Source: Flavobacterium sp.
GTDB lineage: Bacteria; Bacteroidota; Bacteroidia; Flavobacteriales; Flavobacteriaceae
NCBI GenBank assembly: GCA_024642295.1
Contig: JAHEBK010000062.1
Location: forward strand, 1-8,247
Length of the DNA stretch: 8,247 nt
Direction of reading: 5' to 3'
The number at the start of each line of letters is the position of its first letter. Position 1 is the stretch's first letter. This document shows, in pieces, positions 1 to 7,851 of the stretch. The notes under the pieces are model-generated. The model ran no database searches and had not been told where the DNA came from. It saw only the letters and a program-made list of their open reading frames with translations. Made by a program: the position numbers and the translations under genes.

Positions 1-408
1 TAATTTGTTGGTTATTCCTGGAAACGAATTTTGTTCCTGAATCAAAGTTGGAATCCCTAACATATTTGCCATTTGCAACAAAGGTCCACTCGCAAAACCA
101 CCTGTACCAATCACCACATCAGGTTTAAACTGTTTAATAATTTTTCTAGACTTCAGTAAGCTACTTACCAACTTAATAGGAAACAAAGCATTTTGCAATG
201 TTAACTTCCTTTGCAAACCTGCAATCCAAAGTCCTTTTATTGTATAACCTGCTTGAGGTACTTTTTGCATTTCCATTTTATCTTGAGCACCTACAAAAAG
301 AAATTCTGCATCTGGGAAACGCGATTTTAATTCATTTGCAATGGCAACAGCAGGATAAATATGCCCTCCCGTTCCACCACCACTTAATATGAATTTATAT
401 GGTTTCAT
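1..408 (-). CDS. murG: MurG, UDP-GlcNAc:lipid I N-acetylglucosaminyltransferase (partial, N-terminal 136 residues)
   Basis: MurG transfers GlcNAc from UDP-GlcNAc to lipid I (undecaprenyl-PP-MurNAc-pentapeptide), making lipid II at the cytoplasmic face of the membrane. The reading frame starts at an ATG at 408-406 and runs open off the left edge, so only the N-terminal acceptor-binding domain (136 codons) is present; full-length MurG is usually about 350-370 residues. Visible family motifs are the glycine-rich loop [12 protein letters not shown] (residues 9-20), GTGGFASGP (101-109) and [11 protein letters not shown] (124-134), corresponding to the HEQN region of E. coli MurG. It begins 16 nt downstream of the ftsW stop, with no Shine-Dalgarno sequence, and is probably co-transcribed with ftsW. 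In Bacteroidetes murC and ftsQ usually follow, but that lies outside the window. Identification is firm; the C-terminal UDP-GlcNAc-binding half cannot be assessed. Confidence 0.97.
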   Translation of the reverse strand, partial: MKPYKFILSGGGTGGHIYPAVAIANELKSRFPDAEFLFVGAQDKMEMQKVPQAGYTIKGLWIAGLQRKLTLQNALFPIKLVSSLLKSRKIIKQFKPDVVIGTGGFASGPLLQMANMLGIPTLIQEQNSFPGITNKL

Positions 409-424
409 CGTATTGAGATTTAGA

Positions 425-1726
425 TTATTTTTTATTTAAAACAGCATTCATTGGATTTGAAGACTTATCTTCAATCGAATAATCACTAACAACAGATTCC
501 ACCTCTTCATCTGCTAAAACCTGCGCATCTATTAATTTTCGCAAGGCTTCTTCACGCTTTGCAGCTTCTTTTTGTTCTTCTTCAATTTCTTCTTCTTTTT
601 TGGTCACATTAATAATGATTCCTAATGAAAAGCAGGTCATCCAAATAGAACTACCTCCGCTACTAATTAATGGCAAAGTCTGCCCAGTTACTGGCAATAA
701 TTCAACCGCGACAGCCATATTAATCATCGCTTGGAATATCATTGGAAAACCGAGACCAATCACTACTAATTTTCCAAAAAGTGTATTCGCCTTATGTGAA
801 GCAACAACAAATCTAAAAAGCAACAACAAATACAACATTAAAACCCCAAAACCTCCTACAAGACCATATTCTTCTACTATAATGGCATAGATAAAATCGG
901 ATGATGATTGGGGTAAGAAATTTTTCTGAACGCTTTTCCCAGGACCTAAACCATAAATTCTACCAGAGGCAATTGCAATTTTGGCTTTCTCAATTTGATA
1001 ATCATCTTCATCTGGTTTATCGGTAGTAAAATTTACTATTCGGCTTTCCCAAGTATTCACACGACTGAAAAATCTTGAGTCTGGAAAAGCTTTTGCCAAA
1101 AGCACAAAAAACAACAGCAACACAACTCCTGAACCTATGATATACATTAAATATTTCAAAGGATATTTTCCAACAAAAACCAACATTACTACCATTGAAA
1201 AAATTAATGCAGTAGTAGAAAAATTAGCAGGAAGGATAAACATCAAGGTTATAAATACAGGAATCCACAATTCTTTCAAAGAACTAACAAAGTCTATAGG
1301 TTCTTCTCGTGTTTTTGACAAATAACGTGCTACATAAATAAACAACACGATAGCCGCCAAAGTAGAGGTTTGAAAAGTGATTCCAACAAATGGAATTTGG
1401 ATCCAACGACTAGCATTGGCACCAGCAATCACTGTTCCTTTTATTAAAGTATAGGCCAATAAAAGCCATACAATTGGTAATCCAATTCGGGACATCCCTC
1501 TGAAATAGTGGTATGGAATTTTATGTACCCAATAAATAATTAAAAAACCAATGCAAACATGAAAAAAATGCTTAATCAAGTATCCTAAAGTATTCCCTGT
1601 TCCATGACCTAGGTAAGCTAAATTACTACTCGCACTAAAAACAGGCATAAACGAAAACAAGGCCAATAAAGCCACAAAGGACCATATTCCTTTATCTCCT
1701 TTTAAATTGTTTATTAGTTGTTTCAT
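425..1726 (-). CDS. ftsW: FtsW, SEDS-family septal peptidoglycan glycosyltransferase
   Basis: FtsW is the SEDS polymerase that joins lipid II into glycan strands at the septum, working with the class B PBP FtsI. The 433-residue product has about ten hydrophobic segments (roughly 15-35, 52-68, 80-100, 116-136, 152-168, 170-186, 189-212, 286-309, 318-342, 358-374) and a large loop at 213-285. That loop ends in [17 protein letters not shown], where Asp277 matches the catalytic Asp of SEDS proteins (HTDFIF in E. coli FtsW). The family signature is present in altered form as [18 protein letters not shown] (343-360), and the usual QPSE motif reads QTSTLA (119-124). After the last membrane segment comes a charged tail of about 60 residues (374-433), rich in Glu and Lys and probably coiled-coil at first. 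RodA is the alternative SEDS paralogue; the position between murD and murG favours FtsW. The ATG lies 73 nt after murD, in an A-rich context without a Shine-Dalgarno sequence. Confidence 0.95.
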   Translation of the reverse strand: MKQLINNLKGDKGIWSFVALLALFSFMPVFSASSNLAYLGHGTGNTLGYLIKHFFHVCIGFLIIYWVHKIPYHYFRGMSRIGLPIVWLLLAYTLIKGTVIAGANASRWIQIPFVGITFQTSTLAAIVLFIYVARYLSKTREEPIDFVSSLKELWIPVFITLMFILPANFSTTALIFSMVVMLVFVGKYPLKYLMYIIGSGVVLLLFFVLLAKAFPDSRFFSRVNTWESRIVNFTTDKPDEDDYQIEKAKIAIASGRIYGLGPGKSVQKNFLPQSSSDFIYAIIVEEYGLVGGFGVLMLYLLLLFRFVVASHKANTLFGKLVVIGLGFPMIFQAMINMAVAVELLPVTGQTLPLISSGGSSIWMTCFSLGIIINVTKKEEEIEEEQKEAAKREEALRKLIDAQVLADEEVESVVSDYSIEDKSSNPMNAVLNKK

Positions 1727-1733
1727 TTTTTAT

Positions 1734-1791
1734 TTAGGATTTGGAATTTAGAATTTAGGATTCATACTTGAAATCCTAATTCCTAAATCCT
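1734..1791. repeat. Inverted pair of heptanucleotide-periodic arrays between murD and ftsW
   Basis: The 73-nt murD-ftsW gap is almost filled by short 7-bp units. On the plus strand the left arm reads TTAGGAT, TTGGAAT, TTAGAAT, TTAGGAT (1734-1761). After an 8-nt spacer (1763-1770) the right arm reads AAATCCT, AATTCCT, AAATCCT (1771-1791), the same unit in inverse orientation. The arms can pair into an imperfect hairpin in which one left-arm heptamer bulges out, because the arms hold four and three units. The mRNA would carry this hairpin between the murD stop and the ftsW start. No U-run follows it in the direction of transcription, so it does not look like an intrinsic terminator. Similar AT-rich TTTAGGA/TTTGGAA-type intergenic repeats occur, as far as I recall, in other flavobacterial genomes; whether this is one of a dispersed family is inference. 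Confidence 0.75.
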
Positions 1792-1799
1792 GATTTTTT

Positions 1800-3131
1800 T
1801 TACAAATTCTGAACTGCTTGTTTGAATTGATTCCCTCTATCTTCGTAATTTTCGAATAAATCAAAACTTGCACAAGCTGGTGATAGCAGTACTGAATCTC
1901 CTTTTTCAGCTAAACGTTGCGCCATAATAACCGCTTCACGCATATTTTGAACTTCTATCATCATATCCACAACATTCCCAAAAGCATCAATGATTTTTTT
2001 ATTATCAACTCCTAGACAAATAATTGCTTTTACTTTTTCATGAACCAATGACATCAATTCATTGTAATCATTTCCTTTATCAACCCCACCAACAATCCAA
2101 ACTGTTGGTGTATTCATACTATCCAAAGCAAAAAAAGTAGCATTCACATTCGTTGCTTTTGAATCATTAATATATTGTACATTTTGAATTTTCAACACTT
2201 TCTCCAAACGGTGTTCTACCCCTTGGAAATTAGATAAACTTTCACGGATTGTTGCTTTTCTAATTTGCATCAATTTTGCTACAGAAGTTGCTGCCATCGC
2301 ATTTTTCATATTATGCTTTCCTTCTAAAGCGATAGTTTCAGTTTCCATTTTAAGTTCGTCTTGGTTGATTGTTACTTCCATAATGTTATTTTGTATAAAG
2401 GCTCCTTCACTAAATGTTTTTGTCAATGAAAAAGGAATTAGTTTTGCTTTTGTTTTGTTGTTTTTTAACCAGTTTGTTATTGCTTCATCGTCAGCATCAT
2501 ATATCAAATAATCATCCTCTGTTTGATTCATTGTTATGCGAAACTTAGCATTGATATAATTTTCATATTTATAATCATATCGATCTAAATGATCTGGACT
2601 TATATTTGTTATTATCGCAATATGTGGCTTATAAATAAAAATTCCGTCTAGTTGAAAACTACTTAATTCTAAAACGTAGGAATCATAATTTTCATCAGCC
2701 ACTTGCCATGCAAAACTCTTTCCTATATTTCCTCCCAATCCGACATTCAATCCTGCTGATTTCAACAAGTGATAGGTTAACATGGTGGTCGTTGTTTTAC
2801 CGTTACTCCCTGTTATCCCTATTGTAAGAGCATTAGTAAATTGTGCTGTGAATTCAATTTCAGAAATAACAGAAATTCCTTTTGCAACCAGTTTTTTAAT
2901 AATGGGGGCTTTATCTGGAATTCCTGGACTTTTCATCACAACATCTGCATTAAGAATTAAATCCTCTGTATGTTGTTGCTCTTCCCAGCCTATTTCATGA
3001 TCTACAAGAACTTGTTTGTATTTTTCTTTTATTTTTCCAAAATCAGATACAAAAACTTCATATCCTTTTTTCTTTCCAAGAATTGCGGTACCTACTCCAC
3101 TTTCTCCACCTCCTAATACTACTAATCTCAT
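1800..3131 (-). CDS. murD: MurD, UDP-N-acetylmuramoyl-L-alanine--D-glutamate ligase
   Basis: MurD is the cytoplasmic ATP-dependent ligase that adds D-glutamate to UDP-MurNAc-L-Ala. The 443-residue product is of normal family length and has the three Mur-ligase domains. The N-terminal Rossmann-like UDP-binding domain begins GGGESGVG (7-14). The central ATPase domain has the P-loop GITGSNGKTTTT (105-116), ELSSFQL (155-161), NISPDHLDRY (176-185) and Lys196 in NAKFRI, at the place of the carbamylated Lys198 of E. coli MurD. Next come GKHNMKNAMAA (271-281), EHRLE (306-310) and NDSKATN (322-328). The C-terminal domain has SPACASFD (417-424) followed by a downstream RG. These residues separate it from MurC, MurE and MurF. 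The ATG (3131-3129) lies 1 nt after the mraY stop, so its translation is probably coupled to mraY. Nothing is missing or broken. Confidence 0.98.
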   Translation of the reverse strand: MRLVVLGGGESGVGTAILGKKKGYEVFVSDFGKIKEKYKQVLVDHEIGWEEQQHTEDLILNADVVMKSPGIPDKAPIIKKLVAKGISVISEIEFTAQFTNALTIGITGSNGKTTTTMLTYHLLKSAGLNVGLGGNIGKSFAWQVADENYDSYVLELSSFQLDGIFIYKPHIAIITNISPDHLDRYDYKYENYINAKFRITMNQTEDDYLIYDADDEAITNWLKNNKTKAKLIPFSLTKTFSEGAFIQNNIMEVTINQDELKMETETIALEGKHNMKNAMAATSVAKLMQIRKATIRESLSNFQGVEHRLEKVLKIQNVQYINDSKATNVNATFFALDSMNTPTVWIVGGVDKGNDYNELMSLVHEKVKAIICLGVDNKKIIDAFGNVVDMMIEVQNMREAVIMAQRLAEKGDSVLLSPACASFDLFENYEDRGNQFKQAVQNL

Positions 3132-3132
3132 C

Positions 3133-4362
3133 TTATCTCAATTTTAGTGTCACGATAGACAAAATGGCTAGTAAGATGGCAACAATCCAAAATCGAGTAA
3201 CAATTTTACTTTCATGGTAGCCTTTCTTTTGATAATGATGATGCAAAGGAGACATCAAAAATATTCTTCGGCCTTCGCCAAAACGTTTTTTGGTATATTT
3301 AAAATAACTCACTTGCAAAACCACGGATAAATTTTCGACTAAGAAAATCCCACATAATAATGGAATCAACATCTCTTTCCTTACGGCTATGGCCAAGACA
3401 GCAATGATCCCACCAATGGTCAAACTTCCTGTATCTCCCATAAAAACAGTCGCTGGATAAGAGTTATACCAAAGAAATCCTATTAGCCCCCCCACAAAAG
3501 CCGATATAAAAACCGTCATTTCACCCGAATTGGGGATATACATAATATTGAGGTAATTAGAGAAAATAATATTCCCTGAAAGAAAGGTAAAAATCCCCAG
3601 TGCAAGTACAGATATTGCTGATGTTCCCGCAGCTAGACCGTCAATTCCATCAGTTAAATTAGCTCCATTTGAAACCGCTGTAATAATAAAAATCACTACT
3701 GGTATAAATACTAACCATGCCCATTTTTCATATCCTTCACCTGTCCAAGCTAAAACTTCAGCATAATCAAATTCGTTATTTTTAAAAAACGGAATTGTAG
3801 TTGCAGTAGATTTTTCCTCAATTGGTGCTGGAAAAATTATGTTTTCGGTAGGCACTTTAAAAACATCTCTCTTACTAGTATCCGTACGCACTGTAACATC
3901 AGGGCTGAAGTACAACACATAACCAACAATCAATCCCAAACCTACTTGTCCAAAAACTTTAAAAATACCTTTTAACCCTTCTTTGTCTTTTTTGAATATC
4001 TTGATATAATCATCAATAAAGCCAATGGTTCCCATCCATAGTGTCGTAACAATCAATAACACAATATAAATATTATGCAATTTGGCAAAAAGAAGTACTG
4101 GTATCAAAGTTGCAAAAATGATAATCAATCCCCCCATAGTAGGCGTTCCTGCTTTTTCATTTTGTCCAGCCAAACCTAATTCACGAACTGTTTCCCCTAC
4201 TTGTTGTCTTTGCAAAAACAGAATCACTCTTTTACCGTAAATTGTAGAGATTAAAAGTGAAAAGATAAAAGCTATCCCAGACCTGAAAGTAATATATTGA
4301 AACACTCCTGTTCCTGAAATATCAAGTGTTTTATTTAAATATTCAAATAAATAGTATAACAT
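3133..4362 (-). CDS. mraY: MraY, phospho-N-acetylmuramoyl-pentapeptide-transferase
   Basis: MraY is the integral membrane enzyme that transfers phospho-MurNAc-pentapeptide from UDP to undecaprenyl phosphate, forming lipid I. Motifs are complete: [11 protein letters not shown] (69-79), GFIDDYIK (114-121) with the Asp117-Asp118 pair, [14 protein letters not shown] (231-244), FMGDTGSL (307-314) with Asp310, and [18 protein letters not shown] (370-387) with the His cluster. About ten hydrophobic segments are visible. The protein is 409 residues, about 50 longer than the 360-residue E. coli enzyme. The surplus is a polar stretch at roughly 153-214 between segments 4 and 5, a loop that faces the periplasm in the known MraY topology. 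I recall such an insertion as usual in Bacteroidetes. The gene follows murE after 25 nt, with no murF between them, and runs into murD with a 1-nt gap. The ATG has no Shine-Dalgarno sequence. Confidence 0.98.
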   Translation of the reverse strand: MLYYLFEYLNKTLDISGTGVFQYITFRSGIAFIFSLLISTIYGKRVILFLQRQQVGETVRELGLAGQNEKAGTPTMGGLIIIFATLIPVLLFAKLHNIYIVLLIVTTLWMGTIGFIDDYIKIFKKDKEGLKGIFKVFGQVGLGLIVGYVLYFSPDVTVRTDTSKRDVFKVPTENIIFPAPIEEKSTATTIPFFKNNEFDYAEVLAWTGEGYEKWAWLVFIPVVIFIITAVSNGANLTDGIDGLAAGTSAISVLALGIFTFLSGNIIFSNYLNIMYIPNSGEMTVFISAFVGGLIGFLWYNSYPATVFMGDTGSLTIGGIIAVLAIAVRKEMLIPLLCGIFLVENLSVVLQVSYFKYTKKRFGEGRRIFLMSPLHHHYQKKGYHESKIVTRFWIVAILLAILSIVTLKLR

Positions 4363-4387
4363 ATATCTTGGTTTATTTGGTTAATCG

Positions 4388-5851
4388 TTATTTCCCTAAT
4401 TGTTCTAATAATTCTTTTACAGTCTCCATGTCATCAAAATGATGACGAACTCCATTAACTTCTTGATAGGTTTCATGCCCTTTACCCGCAATAAGAATAA
4501 TATCATTAGGCTGAGCCAATTGACAAGCGGTTTTAATTGCTTGTTTTCTATCGGTTATAGCCAACACTTTTTTATAATTATGAGGTGCGACACCTTGCTC
4601 CATTTCACTGATAATCAATACTGGATCTTCATTTCTTGGATTATCGGATGTTAAGATTACTTGATTACTCAATTCTGATGCAATACTTGCCATAATAGGA
4701 CGTTTTGCTTTATCTCGATTTCCGCCACAACCCACAACAGTGAACAATTTTTCGTTTTTAGTTCGAATATCATTGATGGTTTTCAAAACATTTTCAAGAG
4801 CATCAGGAGTATGTGCATAATCCACGATTGCTGTAATATTAGAATCTGAAACAATAAATTGGAATCGTCCCGAAACACTTTCTAAATCAGACAATAATCG
4901 CAATGCTTCCAAACTATCTAATCCTAATTCGATCGCCGTAGCATAAATAGCCAAAAGATTGTAGGCATTAAATGTCCCAATCAACTTAACCCAAACCTCG
5001 TTATCATTGACTTTTAATAACAATCCTGACAATTGGTTTTCTAAAATTTGTGCTCTATAATCTGCATAAGATTTTAAAGCATACGTAAGTTTTTTAGATA
5101 CTGTGTTTTGTACCATTACAGCACCATTTTTATCATCTATATTTGTGATTGAAAATGCCGTTTTTGGAAGATTATCGAAAAAAGATTTTTTTACATCTCT
5201 ATATTCTGCGAAAGTGGCATGGTAATCCAAATGATCGTGCGACAAATTGGTGAAAACACCACCTACAAAATGTAACGCTTCGGTTCTCTTTTGATGAATC
5301 CCGTGTGAACTTACTTCCATGAAACAATATTCCACACCCATTTCAATCATTTCAGCCAAATAGTGATTAATCGTAATCGAATCTGGAGTCGTATGAGTGG
5401 CTTTATACTCAATCTCATCGACCATAATTTTGACAGTTGAAATCAAACCAACTTTAAATCCTGCTTTTTTAAATAATTGAAACAATAAAGAGGCAATAGT
5501 TGTTTTTCCATTTGTCCCAGTGATTCCAACTAATTTTAAATCTTTTGATGGATTATCAAAATAATTTGCTGCCATAAAAGCCAAAGCTTTATTGGTATCT
5601 CCTACATGAACATAAGTAATTCCAACTTCTAACTGATCTGGCAAAGTATCACAAACAATAACAGTAGCGCCTAACTCAATGGCTTTTTGAATAAAATCAT
5701 GACCGTTTGAAATTGTACCGCGAATGGCAATAAAAACATCATTGGCTTCGATTTTTCTTGAATCAAACTCCAGTTTATTTACAGCAACCTCAGTCGAACC
5801 TTTTAAAGACTCAATCGCTACTTTATATAATATGTCTTTTAATACAATCAC
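4388..5851 (-). CDS. murE: MurE, UDP-MurNAc-L-Ala-D-Glu--meso-diaminopimelate ligase
   Basis: MurE is the cytoplasmic ATP-dependent ligase that adds the third stem-peptide residue to UDP-MurNAc-L-Ala-D-Glu. The 487-residue product has the UDP-binding domain with FDSRKI (29-34), then the ATPase domain with GITGTNGKTT (109-118), TTPDS (154-158), NLSHDHLDYH (202-211) and a probable carbamylated Lys at 221. GTFNAYNLLA (292-301), GRFQ (328-331), VDYAHTPDALENV (343-355) and GCGGNRDKAKRP (374-385) follow. The C-terminal DNPR motif (403-406) and GKGHE (456-460) are the marks of meso-diaminopimelate-specific MurE, so lysine is unlikely as substrate. The start is GTG at 5851-5849, overlapping the ftsI stop TGA by 4 nt. 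No better ATG lies nearby, and the N-terminus MIVLKDILYKV looks right for the family. In the window the gene sits between ftsI and mraY. Confidence 0.97.
   Translation of the reverse strand: MIVLKDILYKVAIESLKGSTEVAVNKLEFDSRKIEANDVFIAIRGTISNGHDFIQKAIELGATVIVCDTLPDQLEVGITYVHVGDTNKALAFMAANYFDNPSKDLKLVGITGTNGKTTIASLLFQLFKKAGFKVGLISTVKIMVDEIEYKATHTTPDSITINHYLAEMIEMGVEYCFMEVSSHGIHQKRTEALHFVGGVFTNLSHDHLDYHATFAEYRDVKKSFFDNLPKTAFSITNIDDKNGAVMVQNTVSKKLTYALKSYADYRAQILENQLSGLLLKVNDNEVWVKLIGTFNAYNLLAIYATAIELGLDSLEALRLLSDLESVSGRFQFIVSDSNITAIVDYAHTPDALENVLKTINDIRTKNEKLFTVVGCGGNRDKAKRPIMASIASELSNQVILTSDNPRNEDPVLIISEMEQGVAPHNYKKVLAITDRKQAIKTACQLAQPNDIILIAGKGHETYQEVNGVRHHFDDMETVKELLEQLGK
5848..5851 (-). other. 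ftsI stop / murE start overlap (GTGA)
   Basis: Read on the minus strand, 5851-5848 is GTGA: the murE initiation codon GTG shares two bases with the ftsI stop TGA. There is no Shine-Dalgarno-like purine run just upstream (the leader reads CATTAGAATTACT), so initiation probably depends on ribosomes finishing ftsI. The overlap is seen directly; the coupling is inferred. Confidence 0.8.
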
Positions 5852-7851
5852 AGTAATTCTAATGTTATAGTTGTGTTTTTAATTATGTCTTGACCCGCTT
5901 GAAGCGATTGTTTTTTAACTTTACCTAAGCCATTTGCCTGTACTCTTAATCCTAAATTTTCTAACAAGGCGATAGCATCCATTCCTGGCATCCCTTTTAC
6001 ATCTGGAATACGATGTTGTGGTTTTTGCAAACTTGTAAAGTAACTTTGATAACTTTTTTCTTGTTTCTCTATCTTCTTATTGACGTTCTTGATTTCATTG
6101 GTTGAAGGCACATCTGTAAAAATCTTTTGGGCAATTCTTTTAAAAACAGGCCCTGCTACATCCGCTCCGTAGTAATTATTATTAACTGTACTTGGTTTAT
6201 GCACAACCACAATACAGGAATATTTTGGATGATCAACTGGGAAGAAACCAACAAAGGAAGAGGCGTAATATTTACCCGATCCGCCATCTTTGCTATAATT
6301 CACTTGGGCTGTACCTGTTTTACCCGCCATCGAAAACTCCTTTGAATACAGTTTAGAACCTGTTCCTTTTTTAACAACATTTTTCAAAACTGCTTTTAGT
6401 TTCAAAATCGTTTCTTGCGAACATATTTTAGGATTAATCACTTTCGTTTCTGTCTTTTTGATGGATTTGTTCCACTCTTTAATTTCTGACACAAAATGTG
6501 GTTTCACCATCACACCGTTATTAGCTACCGCATTATAATACGTTAGTGTTTGCATTGGTGTTACCGAAACTCCATATCCAAACGCCATCCAAGGCAAAGA
6601 AATATTAGACCATCTTTTATCAGATGGCTGCGGAATAAATGGACGACCTTCCCCTTTGAAATCCATATTTAGTTTTTTATTCAAACCATATGAATTAACA
6701 TGATTAACAAATCGAGAAGGATTGTCTTTGTAGCCATTGTAAACCGCTTGCACCATCACGGTATTTGAAGACAATTCAAATCCTCTAGCCAATGATATTT
6801 TACCATATCCTCCCTTGTGAGAATCTCTAACTGCTTTCCCTGAATAGCGAATTTCACCACCTTTACTATCATAAACTGTACTTGTATCAGCTACTTTATC
6901 TTCCAATAAAGCCATTAAATCGACCAATTTAAATGTAGACCCTGGCTCGTGAGATTCGGCAACAGCATAATTTGTAGTCTCGTAATAGGTTCCGTCATTA
7001 GCTCTTCCTAAATTTGCAATAGCTTTTACAGCACCCGTCTCCGTTTCCATAACGACTACACAGCCATGATCCGCTTCAAATTCTTGTAATTGTTTCAACA
7101 AAGCATGGTGCGCAATATCCTGAATATAAACATCAATAGTCGAAATCACATCGTAACCATCTTGAGGATCCACTTCATTCAAATCACGAATTGGCTTCCA
7201 TTGTCCTTTCGCTATTTTTTGTTTTAAAATTTTTCCATCTTTACCATTAAGGTAGTCTCGGTATGCCCATTCAATTCCTTTTCCATCAAAAGTACCTTCA
7301 CCAATTTTTCTTTCATAACCAATGGTACGCTCAGCAATTTTGCCAATCGGATGTTCTCTTACTGTTTTTTGCTCAACAATAATACCTCCTTTATACGCAC
7401 CCAACTTAAATAAAGGAAATCCTTTTATTTTTACATAATCCGTATAACTTAAGTTTCTAGAGATCAAAAAATAACGATTATTAGTTGCTCTAGCTCTACG
7501 TAATTCGTCTTGGAAATAACTACTCGATTTGTTTAAGATTGAAGCTAAAGAATCCGAAAGAGCAGCAACATTTTTCTCAAACGTTTCTGCTTTTGGAGCC
7601 AAAGCATCAAATCGTATTTCATAATTAGGAATCGAAGTAGCCAGCAAACTTCCATCGGCAGAATAGATATTTCCTTTGTTAGCTGGAATAACAAAATTTC
7701 GAACTGTTCTTTCTTTTGCTAAACCTCTATAATACTCGCCTTCAACCCATTGAATATTAGTTAATTTTACAGCAATTGCCAAGGCCATCAAAAAGATAAC
7801 AAAGGCCACTAGGTACATTCTATATGATATGTTTTTATCCTCTATTGCCAT
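5848..7851 (-). CDS. ftsI: FtsI/PBP3-type class B penicillin-binding protein with one PASTA domain
   Basis: This is the septal DD-transpeptidase that cross-links stem peptides of new peptidoglycan, working with FtsW. The 667-residue product has a short cytoplasmic N-terminus, one membrane anchor (about 12-29), and a class B PBP dimerisation/pedestal domain (about 50-225) with the RGxI-like stretch NKGNIYSADG (58-67). The transpeptidase domain (about 235-575) has all three active-site motifs: STFK (305-308, nucleophile Ser305), SSN (361-363) and KTG (511-513). A Lys/Glu-rich linker (about 576-610) leads to one C-terminal PASTA domain (about 614-667, beginning IPDVKGMPG). The protein is longer than E. 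coli PBP3 (588 residues), mainly because of the PASTA end. Its ATG overlaps the ftsL end by 10 nt. The position after ftsL supports FtsI over the elongation enzyme PBP2/MrdA. Some databases name such proteins only as penicillin-binding protein or Spo VD-like. Confidence 0.95.
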   Translation of the reverse strand: MAIEDKNISYRMYLVAFVIFLMALAIAVKLTNIQWVEGEYYRGLAKERTVRNFVIPANKGNIYSADGSLLATSIPNYEIRFDALAPKAETFEKNVAALSDSLASILNKSSSYFQDELRRARATNNRYFLISRNLSYTDYVKIKGFPLFKLGAYKGGIIVEQKTVREHPIGKIAERTIGYERKIGEGTFDGKGIEWAYRDYLNGKDGKILKQKIAKGQWKPIRDLNEVDPQDGYDVISTIDVYIQDIAHHALLKQLQEFEADHGCVVVMETETGAVKAIANLGRANDGTYYETTNYAVAESHEPGSTFKLVDLMALLEDKVADTSTVYDSKGGEIRYSGKAVRDSHKGGYGKISLARGFELSSNTVMVQAVYNGYKDNPSRFVNHVNSYGLNKKLNMDFKGEGRPFIPQPSDKRWSNISLPWMAFGYGVSVTPMQTLTYYNAVANNGVMVKPHFVSEIKEWNKSIKKTETKVINPKICSQETILKLKAVLKNVVKKGTGSKLYSKEFSMAGKTGTAQVNYSKDGGSGKYYASSFVGFFPVDHPKYSCIVVVHKPSTVNNNYYGADVAGPVFKRIAQKIFTDVPSTNEIKNVNKKIEKQEKSYQSYFTSLQKPQHRIPDVKGMPGMDAIALLENLGLRVQANGLGKVKKQSLQAGQDIIKNTTITLELL

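Noticed and set aside
198..392. A plus-strand open frame of 64 codons over murG
   Set aside because: It is antisense to the MurG N-terminus with its glycine-rich loop; the low-complexity translation gives no support for a real protein.
557..602. Run of GAA/AAA-rich codons in the ftsW tail as a phase-variable repeat
   Set aside because: The repeats are irregular and simply encode the Glu/Lys-rich tail; there is no uniform tract long enough to suggest slippage.
600..890. A plus-strand open frame of 96 codons inside ftsW
   Set aside because: It lies wholly antisense to a clear SEDS gene and has no recognisable domain; it is a by-product of the minus-strand coding sequence.
1748..1765. Five-codon leader peptide (ATG AAT CCT AAA TTC TAA) on the minus strand before ftsW
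   Set aside because: It arises from the heptamer repeat itself, has no ribosome site and no attenuation-like codon content; chance is enough to explain it.
1727..1799. Intrinsic terminator between murD and ftsW
   Set aside because: The inverted repeat can form a hairpin but it is AT-rich, imperfect, and not followed by a U-run in the direction of transcription; A residues follow instead. The T-run at 1794-1801 lies before the hairpin for the minus-strand transcript.
1727..1799. Internal Bacteroidetes-type promoter (TTTG, then TAnnTTTG) for ftsW
   Set aside because: No good TAnnTTTG box appears on the minus strand in the gap; the closest matches are products of the repeat.
2782..3000. Plus-strand open frames antisense to murD, ftsI, murE and ftsW (also 1137-1325, 4439-4654, 6127-6345)
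   Set aside because: All are short, fully contained in conserved genes and show no domain, leader or neighbour consistent with expression.
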